Assembly: GCF_964204645.1 (NCBI RefSeq)
Contig: NC_134030.1
Span: 4,443,855 to 4,503,854, forward strand
Length of the DNA stretch: 60,000 bases
Direction of reading: 5' to 3'
From: Tubulanus polymorphus
Lineage: Eukaryota; Nemertea; Palaeonemertea; Tubulaniformes; Tubulanidae
Below the pieces are notes generated by a model. It saw only the letters and a program-made list of their open reading frames with translations. It made no database searches and had not been told where the DNA came from. Below, one piece after another: positions 20,520-31,750 of this stretch (the stretch's first letter is position 1; each line of letters starts with the position of its first letter). Made by a program: the position numbers and the translations under genes.

Positions 20520-23500
20520 TAGAGATAAAATGCGATAAAAACTTAGCCGAAACACGCTCGAGATTGTTTGCTTGTTTGTTTTTGATGTATCGGAGAACGG
20601 TCGCCTGAACGTCTTGCGGCGGCGGCGGCTTAGCACTCAAAGCTGCGATAAAACCAACCTCGTAAAACTGATCATTTTTCACGGACGTAGTAAAAATACT
20701 CACCACTCGATACTATACGCTCGTTCTATTTTCCCACTTTTGCACGTAGTAAAATTCAAGCATGCACGATCACGGTTTTGTACCGATAACGGATCGGTCT
20801 GAATGAAGCGCGAATATCTTATCGTTTACGTTTTGTAAACAGATCGAAACTTTAAAACGTGAATATTCTACTGTGGAGAATGTCTATATCATCTACAAAA
20901 TCGATACCGCCGGAAGAGATTAATCTATAGATTAAAAATATGGGTTTTAATTTTCGACATAAATATGTTTTTTGTTTGTTTTGTTTTTTTGTTAACATGG
21001 CGTATTTGGAGCATTGGATTGCAGGACAAACGACCTTGACACAGTGAGGTGGCAGACCGCTGAAAATGAATAGTTTACTGGCCTTAAGAATCCTCTAGCT
21101 AGAACAGATTTCAAAGCAAAATTCAATTGCATTGAAAATGAAAAATAAAATCGTGTCTCGATATAATCGAATTGAATAAAATATTGCCAACTCCGACGAC
21201 GCACCATAGGCGTTCTATGTGGTGTGTTGACTTCTTTCGAAAGGCAATCACTCAAAACATTAGTTGACAACTCATAATCGAACAATGCGACATTGAACGC
21301 GAATCCGCCGCGAAACGGGCAAATTGGCTGCTAGCTCTTGGGAATCACAGTCAGGCGACGATTAAATTTGAATATAGATGAAGCGCTGGAAACAGAATTT
21401 TCCTCGCTATATATCGCCAATAATTCATTCGCGCGGTCTCCCGGGGGGAGGGGGGAGAGGGAGCATGTCCAATGGGGGTTAATTCAACACGTTGTTTCTT
21501 ATTTGATTTATCCCTTTTTTTCGAGTCGCTGTAAAAATTCGAAAAACAACGGACGAACAAATTTTGGCAAGTTTTCACGTACCCTATCCCCCTCTTAGAT
21601 CTGACCTTGATAGATCGTCATTCGTGCAGGCCTTCGTCTATGTAGGCTTAACTTTTGTTTGAGAGGCTGTGAGCCTTTTAAGTTCGTGTGTAGATCAGAC
21701 ATTTGTGTACCTCATCGAGACACCGGATCGACTACCGCTACACTGGAGGAAATTATATCATGCATCCTCGGCGACATTTCATAAAAACCCGATCGGTATA
21801 TCGTTTCTATGGCTCCTATAATTCCCGGTTAGCAGGATTTGATAAGAATTCCATTCCCGCGAGGAAATGAACCCTGTTTATTAAACAAAAACGCGCGCCG
21901 ACGCTGGTTAAAGGCTCCGGAAACTGGCGGCATCTCTGTGCTAGTGATTTCTTTGCTTGGTTTCATCGAACGACCCAAATCATTTCCCGTGCAATATTCA
22001 AATGAATCCATATTCAGCTGATATTTCGCCGGCTCCGTTAAATATCTATATGAGAGCAATCATTTCATAATAAAGCTTATGTATGAGCTTTTAAAGTGTT
22101 AACTTCAACTTTAAAAACAATGATGATTTTACACAAAGCGCACATCCCATGCGTTATGCAAAATTCAAATGCATTCCTAGGAAGAAATAGTTTGAATTGC
22201 GGAATGATAATAGAATGTGTTTGTAAACTGTTGTATTGACATCGCAGAAAAAGTTCAAAACACTTCGTACAATTAAATAAATAACTAATGGAAAATAGTT
22301 TCAGTTTTTTTGCAAGATTTCAGGCTAACCACTATAAGGTTAGCACATATCGTTGAGTGGACGTACGTGTTATTGTGGTGATGTCAATGAAAAAGTGTTT
22401 CAGCAACACACAGTAATATGATTACATCGTTAGTGTCGCAGTCGAGATGCAATTCGTTGATAAACTAATTACTTTAAGACATCGCGACGTCAAATTTGTG
22501 GGAATTCGTTACGAACGCGGAAAATGAACTGTCCGTCGCTGGCGGAAATGACAGTAATAACGACAACGTCTATAGTCGGTTCCGTAAGAATGGTGCTGCG
22601 TCCGAGCGAGTTGGATGACCTGCAAGAAGATGCTTGGCACGTTGGTATACGCTGTTCAGCTGTTGAGAAGATAGATGCAGGATATCGAAGACGAACTAAA
22701 AGTTGTTAATCAAATGGAACCGCGTACTCCATGAAATCGTTCCTGTCGTTTTTATTTTGTATTGGGTTTTAATGATTTTCGCGCGAAGTCGTGCGATTGA
22801 AATTTTTTGAACTTTCGAGCGGAGATTTTATGCCGCGCATGGAACATACAGAGGAAGGACGCGTTTGTTACTAACGAGCGCTATATGGTTAGCAGTGATT
22901 ACCGGCTTGATGAGCTTATAATGAGATATACGATTTTGTGTCCATCAAACTAGATTGAGGATATTGTTTGTTCTGTAACAACAACGGTACCGTCGATATC
23001 TATCATTGCGTGTAGATACGTAGTCGGGCTCATGCGTGGCAGGTTTTTTTCTACGTTTTTATGCGACGGTGTTTCATCGATATGTCCTAAGTTAATAACT
23101 CGGCAAGGCTTATCGAAATAGTGACAGCAGCCACTCCAAAATATGGATGTTTCATCCATTTGAAGATAGCTGGGCGGATTATCGTCCAGAATGTCACGTA
23201 TGGTCGTGTCAGCGCATATATAAGTCAACGTTTGCTCATTTCATTAAATAGTCGTTTTAGAAATCGTTGCTGATGATTGAATGGTGGTGGCTAGTCTATA
23301 TTTGGAATTGTGGGTATACAGACAGCCTGAATAAACATCGACAAGATGACAGACGTATACGTTCCTACAAGATAAGAGTTAATTGAGGCCGGATTAAAAA
23401 ATATAGACTTCTGTATAGCCCTTTCGTCCACGCATTGCATGCGTTGATGATTAGGCAGGTGGTAAATGAACGCCTTTTATTTTGAGCTTCGCAAAATCTA

Positions 23501-25415
23501 CTTTAAATTTCTTTTTCAGTTAAACCTGTATGCCGAGACTTCTGAGAAAATCCTTCTGGCGATAGAAACTACTTCATATATTTGAAATTGTCTATATGAT
23601 CTATAACGTGCGAATGATTGATCGTCTATATAACACGCTTGACTTTGTATAATCTGGAATGGATGTTTTTAATTTCTTTCGATTAATATATTTATCCCCG
23701 AGGATATGTTTGGAAATTGCCTTGACGGTAGATTTATGGATAATACAGCATTGAATACCTCGACACTTAATCGTAGCGTTGTACAGACTTGCTCGAGTAT
23801 CCCATCAGGACTCGCGTTGTCAGGGACAAATGATTCGTTAAAATGAATGCTGGGCAACTACCGGGGCCATTGAGCGCAGTTCTACGGAGAAAGCAAATAT
23901 CGAAATAACTTTATTGGCTGCTTACTTAAGTATAAAACAGTTCAAAGTCATTGTCGCAACTGGAAACTCATCTGTTCATTCATAGCGGTGCAATTAGTTC
24001 GATAAAACCTGCAACAACAGCTGGTGATGACTTTAATTTCAATACTCTCCTGTTCAACGCCATAACCACTATCCCCGCGATAATCATCAATGAAAAACCT
24101 ATGTTCCAGTATCCATGACCCGTCTTGGTATTCTATAAATGACGTGGAACGGGATTCTTGCGCGTAATTCGCTGTCGGCGATTGTCGGCGGTTGTCGGTT
24201 GTTGTCGGCGATTGTCGACGGGGCTAAATGAGTAGATATACCGTTCGTAATGAACTGGGGGGGGGGGGATTTATTGTATAGGATATTAAAACCCCTCAAA
24301 GGGAAATTCCAGTCGAGCGGTATCGACGCAATAATACATCTATTACCGTCGACAATTTACTGTTGCGTCTCATTTTTTGTTGTTTCTGGTTGAATTACGT
24401 TGCTAGAAAACGAAGGCTCGAGACGAACGAACGAACGTCGTGGTGTAATCCAAACTCCATTCGTTGATCGGATTCATTTGATGATAAATGCATATATTGT
24501 ATCACCATTCTTACCCTTGTAGCCAGGAATATGAGTGTTTAGCGAGGCCTATAGACAAAATATCGACGTGGCAATTCGTTGATTAACCCGGTGCTGCTCG
24601 CTCGCTCGTGAACTAACTTGACAATTCCTATTTGTGCAGACGAGAAAATCGCATCGTCTCAATTCCAGCACAGCCGCCGAAGATGGCAAGACGACGCACA
24701 ATTCCCATTAGCGAATTAAAACAGGACAGCGCGCAAGCAGTTTAACGAATTATACGAAGCCCATAAAACTCACAAGATGGGGAGTTTATGTTCTTTTTTA
24801 CCAGTAAGCCTCGTCTGGTTATGGTGAAGACGAAGTGATAAGGTACAACGTAATTCTGTGATCCGCAACAACGGATGAGATGTGCATATTTTATTAATTG
24901 ACTCGCTAATGGCTTACTGAGTAGCCTCGGAGGAAAACCAAATACGTTGACGGGAAGCCCATAATTATCTCTCTGTCTACTTAGCTGCACAAAATCAGGT
25001 GTTTCTCTTTTGTACTATGCGCTATACGACGCCGTATACTGAGCGGAATCGAGTATTTGTCCCTAGAAAGGAATCAGTAACTATACCCCACCGATCAATT
25101 ATTATCCTATTTTTTTCCAATGGTTGATTCGAATTCCAGCAATTTGTGACAAATTGCGGGTAACGATTACACATTCAATCAAAAAAGGCAATCAAAATAA
25201 AGCAATGTTGATTACAGCAGATATATCGCAACGTTCTAAGTATTCAGCCCATTGTGTCCCAGGCTGGGGTGGAGTTCGGTGGCAGTGACCTACCCCCTAA
25301 AATGCCCTTCAAAAAGTCAAGTACCTGAGATCTGCCCTTAGGAAAGTGCCCCTAGTCACTGTAAAAAAGTGAGTGCAACCTTTTTCTTGAAATAGTACTG
25401 CCACTGAAATATAAC
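20520..25415. other. Central block of unit C, no clear gene
   Basis: This is the counterpart of 12417-17307. The same open frames recur (22950-23228 on -, 22524-22709 on +), as does the G run at 24257-24268. Nothing here adds evidence for a gene beyond what unit B shows. Confidence 0.5.
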
Positions 25416-26153
25416 TGCAAAATTCAGGCAAAGAATAATCGGTTTATTCGAGCTGAAATCATAAACTGATGTTACACAGTCGACACATGTAATGTTATTC
25501 GGATGATTTGAGTTTTCCAAACTAATGGAAATATCTAATCGAAGTTAACCAGACTTTTCTTCCGTTTCACATAATCCGGTTCAGAGCGAAATTAAAGGAC
25601 GAAGAAAAATGATTAAAGATGATCTACTGTAATATTTATTACACTAAGGCCAGCAGTGTGGGGAATACGTGGATGGGTCCGTCATTAACATGGTTGGAGC
25701 TGAATGGGATCCCGGCACAAATTTGAACATTTGATGCTCACGAGCGATTCCCATTCATCGACGGTTTTAATAAACAAATGAATTTGATGTGTAAATAGTT
25801 GTTGATAGATAAAGTTCATTACGAGACGAGGTATATAAAGCACATTTTTATAACGCACACTGTGCACATGCCACTGTTTCTTGAAATGCATCGTGTATTT
25901 TACATGTTGTACGAATACACAATTATGTTGTTATGACGCTAACACTGGAAATCATATATTAAGCAATATTTGGCTGTATAAATGAAAATAAACGCTTACA
26001 AAATGATATGTTTATACAAATTCTGTATATGTATAAGTGTGTACGGTACAAACTAAGATAAGTCAGTCTTGCAAACATTATCAAGTACAACTGTTACCAA
26101 ATTTGTGATGATTATCTACGCATGGTTACCCATACAATATGTGAAAGTTTCGC

Positions 26154-26214
26154 TATAAAAGAAGCCCCACACAAGCAGATATTACATTCACTTCTAATCC
26201 GACGCATCAGTTAG
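26154..26214 (+). promoter_or_regulatory. TATA promoter and untranslated exon 1, copy C
   Basis: TATAAAAG at 26154-26161, donor after 26214 and acceptor at 26359 are exact counterparts of copy B. The leader is identical in sequence, so the two genes probably share their expression. Confidence 0.75.
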
Positions 26215-26395
26215 GTAAGTTATGTCAATTTTATATATCTTAGATTTATTAAAGAAAATTTTTGACAATCGCTGTGGTGATCGAGGAAATCTATCGAGTA
26301 GAGAATGTCCAATGTTGGATTTAAGCTTTTTTGTATTCTTGTTTTACTTCTCCATATAGATACGATTAATTCTCTAGCAGTGCTGCAAATCTAAA

Positions 26396-26914
26396 ATGAA
26401 TTGCTTCAAAATCTTGACCGTTATTTGTGTCGTTTTGTTGATCGTCAATGAAAAAAATGCCGATGCCCAGGTAGATAAGAAAGCGGCAAAGTTAGCTGCA
26501 AAAGAAGCAAAAGAAATCGAAAAGTTAGAAAAGTTAGCCGCGAAAGAAGCCGCTAAGGCAGCTAAAGCAGCCGAAAAGGCCGAGAAGTTAGCCGCAAAAG
26601 AAGCCGAAAAGGCCGAGAAGTTAGCCGCAAAAGAAGCCGAAAAGGCCGAGAAGTTAGCCGCAAAAGAAGCCGAAAAGGCGGCGAAGATAGCAGCAAAAGA
26701 AGCTGCCAAGGCAGCTAAAGAAGCTGAAAAGCTGAAAAAGTTAGCTGAAAAGGAAGCCGCACGGCAGGCGAAAGAAGAGGTTAAAAACATAAAAATAGCT
26801 TTTAAAGATACTGGAAAGAACATACAAAGTAAGGTCAATGACGCAATTATGGAATTGCAAGATAATATACTTAATATAAATCAAGGAATTGAAGATGGGA
26901 GCGGATCTGATTAG
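26396..26914 (+). CDS. Secreted Lys/Ala/Glu-rich hendecad-repeat protein, copy C
   Basis: The frame has 172 codons, with the same signal peptide (cleavage after residue 24, A-D-A|Q) and the same C-terminal 50 residues as copy B. It differs by one extra in-frame 11-residue unit KAEKLAAKEAE and by one replacement, AEKLKKLAEK where B has AEKLNKLAEK. The mature protein is predicted to be almost wholly helical and rich in both charges, so it would be very soluble. Exon 2 holds the whole frame, after a 145-bp intron in the 5' leader. It is probably secreted; no enzymatic motif is present. A structural, adhesive, osmoprotective or ice/mineral-interacting role would all fit such a helix, and none can be chosen from sequence. 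Confidence 0.85.
   Translation: MNCFKILTVICVVLLIVNEKNADAQVDKKAAKLAAKEAKEIEKLEKLAAKEAAKAAKAAEKAEKLAAKEAEKAEKLAAKEAEKAEKLAAKEAEKAAKIAAKEAAKAAKEAEKLKKLAEKEAARQAKEEVKNIKIAFKDTGKNIQSKVNDAIMELQDNILNINQGIEDGSGSD
26576..26674 (+). repeat. Three 33-bp hendecad units, copy C
   Basis: 26576-26608, 26609-26641 and 26642-26674 encode three consecutive KAEKLAAKEAE units with almost the same codons. Copy B has two. Confidence 0.95.
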
Positions 26915-27475
26915 CGATTCAATGTGTCCAAGATGAGATAAAGTATAAAGTTATAAAAATCACAAAATTCTTATCGTTCATATAGTTTGTGAGGTGGCTC
27001 CTGTTTGTTAAAACGATACCCTGTTTTGGACAGCGGGATGTGGGAAACTGAATCGAAAATACGTTTTGAATATCCAGTGTATGGCGGTTTTGCAATTCTT
27101 TGCAATAGGGGAAACATTGGATTTATCCTAATAAATAATTAAAACAGGTACAAAATAGATGCATAGTTAGGACATGTTCATAGAATTAAAAAATCGGCAA
27201 GTCGAAACGCAAGCAGCTGTTTAAATCTCCCAGTGTGAAGTGTGTTGCAGCTGCGCCAGTCACTTATTTGTACTGCCTGTCATTCTCAACTCGTTCCCTG
27301 GAGTTTATTCAATCGATGATAGTGAGAAGGAAATTCGTTTGTCCCAACTGAACACGGAGAAAGCGGGTCGAATATACGATCTATTTTACATTTTAGCCAG
27401 CATAAATTGTTCATCATAAATTTGACAGGTTGGTACGAATGTGTCTCTTCTATTCCAAATACATGTACGTAAATG

Positions 27476-27680
27476 TCAGACGATGGTTAGGGCGATCATG
27501 AGATCTAGGGGGGGGGGGGGGGTTATAAAGAAATATAATTATAGGCGTAGGCCAATATATTGTATAAGATATAAACTTACTTTTTGAGGCCAAAAAGATA
27601 CCACAAGCTGCCGATGAAAGTTCCAACGCGTACTCCCATCCCAGATGACTGTCAAATTGCAGTGCAAACGTGGACACAAA
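27476..27680 (-). CDS. Candidate orphan exon pair (unit C)
   Basis: These are the counterparts of the unit B pair: exon 27581-27680 with the same acceptor and GTAAGT donor, and terminal exon 27476-27504. The poly-C acceptor tract is 15 bases here against 12 in B. The encoded peptide is unchanged. Conservation carries little weight because the whole unit is nearly identical. Confidence 0.33.
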
Positions 27681-27942
27681 CTGTTGTTAGATGGTACAGT
27701 GAGAAAGGAGAGCACATGTTCAACAGAAAAGGAATCAATAACTGTCTTAACATCTCTAAAAAAAGAATAAAATACGCTATACATTTAGTTGGGTGGGAAG
27801 ATAACCTTTTTATATAAAAACTACGTGTTTGAAACTCGGATTGAAACTTTGGAGTAGCCCATCGATCTCGATTGTTCACAACGATATTTTTATGTAAATG
27901 GAACCGCGTGGAAAAATCGTTAAAATCGAAAGCTATTGATCG

Positions 27943-27967
27943 TTCAACGTGCACCTGTCACGTTGAA
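27943..27967. other. Perfect 9-bp-stem hairpin at the end of the duplication
   Basis: TTCAACGTG (27943-27951) and CACGTTGAA (27959-27967) pair perfectly around the loop CACCTGT. It lies about 57 bp past the end of unit C homology. No T run follows, so it is not a Pol III terminator. Confidence 0.6.
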
Positions 27968-28359
27968 GGCCGCGTATTGAATTTCTTTTGTATATATTTT
28001 TGCACGAACTTGAACTTGAATTTGATTTCTCCTTATAAAACAAGCTTTCATCGGACGAATACATGCAATGACATTACAGGGAAACAGTACAAACAGAAAA
28101 TGATTACAACATTAGAAAAAGAAAAGAATAGAAAAACGATTACATAGGAAATGTAGTACCATGGGAACAAGGTGGCGATACAAGCCAGAGAAAAATCCGT
28201 ATAAACGATGATTAAGGCGTGAAGGAAATCAAATACAAAACCGGAGATTTCAGTCTATTGCAATACATTAAGAATATAAATATATAAGTGTTTCGTAAAG
28301 AAATTATCAACGACATATTTATTCAAATTGCCATTATTTACAGACACGATCCCATCGGT

Positions 28360-28623
28360 ATGAAAATAATAAATTACTTAAAGAACATGGCCGTTGTAAT
28401 CGTCGTTTTATTGATCGTCGATGGAATAAGTGCAAATGCACAATCGAAAAAGGAAGCCGCAGAAGCGGCTAAAATGGCAATGACAGCCAAAGACAAGCAT
28501 AAACAACTTCATGATGCAAATTAAACCGCAAAGGCAGTTAATGATGTCGCAGGGCTAAAAAAATCGACAGGACACGGCGAAGGTGGCAAAGGAAGCCGCT
28601 CTGTCCAGTAAGTTTTCGAAATA
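28360..28623 (+). pseudogene. Diverged, broken paralogue of the hendecad-repeat gene (copy D)
   Basis: An ATG at 28360 follows the acceptor ATTATTTACAG at 28343, and ACACGATCCC resembles the start of exon 2 in B and C (ATACGATTAA). Residues 1-27 are a signal peptide (AVVIVVLLIV) with the cleavage site A-N-A|Q, which parallels A-D-A|Q in B and C. Ala/Lys-rich sequence (KKEAAEAAKMAMTAKDK) follows, then a TAA at 28522-28524. The same composition resumes beyond the stop, partly in another frame (DTAKVAKEAALSSK near 28571-28618). Either the gene is dead or it makes a 54-residue secreted peptide. A GTAAGT at 28608 and a good acceptor at about 28699 could make a further small exon. Confidence 0.6.
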
Positions 28624-28699
28624 GGGCAAGTATATTTTTTCGTATGCCATGGAATCGCGAATAGCTTAGTCAGTTATACTCCCATTTTCTTTTTTAGGT

Positions 28700-29410
28700 A
28701 TTCGAAATTAGACCGATCAATATCAGTAATTAAGCAATATTGTTTCGATGCGTTTAAAGATAAAATAGAATATATCGAGTAATGTATTCATAATATATCA
28801 CAACTTTCTTCGTCATTTATATACTCGTGAGGTGGGCATCGTTGGTGTAAAAACCGGTCTATCGGTTCAGTGCACCGATACATGGAATGAACACAAGTTT
28901 GGAACGACGGTTTCGAGTAACGAAAATTTAAAAAGAAATTTATTCTACTTTGATAAAAGATCGAAATGGTTAATGGTCATTGTGATTGACATCACACGCA
29001 CGCACGCACGAACTGCTTATTGAAAACAGGTGAGAGAGACTGCAAAAGATAAATCATCCCGGAGAAAAATAGCGATTCATCGGAGTGGATAGTCAGTTCC
29101 GCTCGATGAATCCGGATCATGCATAACGCAACGAATGTTGGCGAGGATCTTACTGATTTGATGTTAATGTTTCGGCTAATTAGCGCTAAGTTTGATACGT
29201 TTATCAAAGCGCTTACACCGGAGGCAACCGTCCATCCATTAGTTAATATACAATCTTATATTTACTCTCGGTCATCCATCTTCACTTCAAGGGTTTCAGC
29301 TAGTGTTCATTTTCTCTTTCTCCATGCGTATGTCCATTATTCTTCTCCACAGAGCGAGAATAGTATCCAGATATAATCGAGTGCTCTAATAAATTACAAG
29401 TTACCAGCTT
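28700..29410. other. Unassigned region with one suggestive + strand frame
   Basis: On +, the frame from 29119 to about 29376 reads HNATNVGEDLTDLMLMFRLI then SAKFDTFIKALTPEATVHPL, which has a soluble-protein composition. An in-frame start is present but no clear acceptor or donor frames it. A (CACG)n stretch lies at about 28993-29010. Nothing else was recognised. Confidence 0.2.
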
Positions 29411-29625
29411 ATCACGATGAGTCCATTCGAACGAGCTTCAAGAGAATGAAAATAGCTTTTTTGTGTAAAAAAAAAGAAGAAAACGACGCACTATTTTCTT
29501 TTGCTATTTCCGTACGAGAATGGATAGATACCCGCTTTACGGGGGACAACATATTTACAACTTCATCCGGCAACTGAAGATTTGATTGGCGTTTTATATC
29601 GAATAATTCTGAGGATAACGGGTTT

Positions 29626-29937
29626 TTAACGGTCAGGACATCCATTACTTTGCTCTGATGTCGGTTTATATCTTAAATGTTCTCTCGCAAACGCCCGTCT
29701 CGGTTTATCGTTTCTATCCTCAAACGCAGCCAACTGATTCATTGGAACGAAAGAATGCCCGTTTATACGCATATTTACGGTCAATAATACAGCCAATAAA
29801 CCCAAGCCATAAACGATACTCTTCTCTATATTGCTCCGGTAAGGCATCGATGATTGACGAGCCGGCTTACGATCATAGATTTCGTCGGACGATTTATCCA
29901 CGATAACCTTGAAATACGTTTCAACAACATTGAAGAA
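29626..29937 (-). CDS. Candidate exon with one membrane segment, unidentified
   Basis: After a plausible acceptor (CGTCTGCGCACAG, - strand, ending at 29938) the frame is open for 103 codons to a stop at 29626-29628. It reads FFNVVETYFKVIVDKSSDEI, then a hydrophobic stretch SIVYGLGLLAVLLTV, then a basic C-terminal part (RRAFAREHLRYKPTSEQS). The layout, a soluble part then one membrane span then a basic tail, is protein-like. A second - strand frame overlaps its end and continues to 29412, which may mean a frameshift in a decayed gene. I do not recognise the family. Confidence 0.3.
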   Translation of the reverse strand, partial: FFNVVETYFKVIVDKSSDEIYDRKPARQSSMPYRSNIEKSIVYGLGLLAVLLTVNMRINGHSFVPMNQLAAFEDRNDKPRRAFAREHLRYKPTSEQSNGCPDR

Positions 29938-30059
29938 CTGTGCGCAGACGAAGAACACGATGCGGAAACAGGTGGCGCTACTCGTTGTGAATGTGTCCTT
30001 TAATAACCTTGATATTCTGAAAAACCCAACGGTCCAATTAGCTAAATTCATTAAGACCG

Positions 30060-30290
30060 GCTTAGATGTATATATATGTATCCAATAGTATATATAGTAT
30101 TGTAAATAGTTGATGTATATATATTTTGTTACGTTTTCATTCTCAAAATTTTAATCACTTCAGTGTTGTTTTGTAAATATTTGTATATACATGTGTAATA
30201 GTTTTCCTCCATAAACCATGGAATTGGTTGAAGTGTAAATAAAATCGTAATCGTAATCGTAATCGTAATCGTAATCGTAATCGTGTCCAC
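30060..30290 (+). mobile_element. Non-LTR retroposon 3' end with (TCGTAA)n tail
   Basis: An AT-rich stretch ends in GAATTGGTTGAAGTGTAAAT with AATAAA at 30238-30243, directly followed by about seven copies of the hexamer TCGTAA (30244-30284). A 3' end with a poly(A) signal running into a short tandem tail is typical of target-primed retroposons. No reverse transcriptase sequence is present, so the copy is 5'-truncated or a SINE. Confidence 0.55.
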
Positions 30291-31750
30291 ATTCGTATTC
30301 GTGTCCAACTTACAATGTTAATGGAGATGAATTATATTTTCTTTCTGATTGTACTCTACTCGCTGAACTTCGCGAAACAATTCCATATTTACACACATTT
30401 AGAAACATATTAAAAACTCCAAATTTCCAACAAGAATATGAAATTTATTTCTTTTCAAATTTCAGAGTTTTTAACATTATCGGTTTTTTTTCTGTTGAAA
30501 AACCAATTAGCACCATTATCCCGTCACGGGAGTAGCCCTAGTCAAGATTTAGTGAACGAGAATCACCTGATATAAGACACACACGTCACTCTGTTCATTT
30601 TGTAACATAACTATGACGCAACGATGCGTACAACGTATTAATGCTAACTTACTACTGCCGCCGATTCACCTGTTTGTTGCAATTTAAATGTTGTGATGAT
30701 ACGGCGAGAGAGTACGCAACAGTAAATAGACGATAACTAGCGCCTTACACCTGCAAAACGTCAGGAATGCGCATCGAGATTTACGTTCACCATCGTCGGT
30801 AAAATAAGCAAGATTCTACTACTTTTAGAGTCGGATTTTATCGCTCATGTTTAATCAATATACGCACGCGTATTCTCGAGATTCCTCGGCAAATCTTGTC
30901 GGATTGAATTTTTCACCGACACATTCTTTTAATCGCCCATACTCAATAACACGTCCAAGAGTCAATGATCAGCATTATTCGAACATGAGGAAAATCACGT
31001 AGGAAGAAATTATAAATAGTTTCTACGATGAAACTATTTGTGAAATGTCATGTATTCTGAGGTACGGTCGTAGGTTTAGAGGCGTAGTGCTCGAATGCAT
31101 AGAAGCGAGAACGTTAAACGTTGCGTTGATATTTTGGCGATTCTAAAGAGTCGATCTGTCAAATTTCCTATCCACAAAAAAAATTAACGGAGAGCGTCAT
31201 AAAGTAGCCGTCATAGGGGCATAAATATATCCAAGAAATTTTTCAATTTAGCTTTTATTTTCTCCGTGATACCTATTGAACAGATTCGTGTGTATCGAGT
31301 TTCACCCAGTCCTGGAAGTGGTTGTTTCCACAGCGATCTACGCCGATCTATGATCCCAGTTTACCCACATCAGGCACTAAGGTTCTTGGTGAAATATCGA
31401 GTGTGTAGTAACGCTATGTATACTTCCAGCTACATCTATCATTGCTCGTCGTCCTTCATTCGGATGGTTCAGCGTATATGATATACCCGGTTAATGCGGT
31501 TACTACGATATCCCATAGGTCCTTCGGGCCAATTCTCGAATCACAACCGCAGTATTAACGCGTGGTAATCACGAGCGATGCGCCGCAAAATTGCCCAATT
31601 CATAGATAATGATAGTAATACGCCGCCGCAGACCAAGTGTGCAGCAGATTTCTCATCGAAAAATGTTGCGATTCAATTATATCTGTTCCTATAGGGTGCA
31701 TACGCACCGTCGCTACGAGGATAAACAGAAACCCCGAATATGCCATACCT

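Larger units (their letters stand above)
19745..27886 (+). repeat. Segmental duplication unit C (8.14 kb)
   Basis: Unit C is the tandem twin of unit B. The junction CACAACGATAT|ACGTACATAAC lies at about 19744. It ends at about 27886, where the homology stops and unique sequence (TTTTTATGTAAATGG) begins. Compared with B it lacks about 20 bp of the ACGAACTT repeat and about 170 bp near 20225 (abrupt switch to AAAAATAAAAAAATTTCCCC). It has one extra 33-bp repeat in the gene and longer or shorter G runs (24257-24268, 27508-27522). The near identity means a very recent duplication or gene conversion. An assembly duplicate is unlikely, because these differences are real indels. Confidence 0.95.

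Noticed and set aside
30244-30284. Hexamer array as a telomere or CRISPR-like repeat
   Set aside because: TCGTAA is not an animal telomere repeat, there are no spacers, and it follows an AATAAA as a retroposon tail would.
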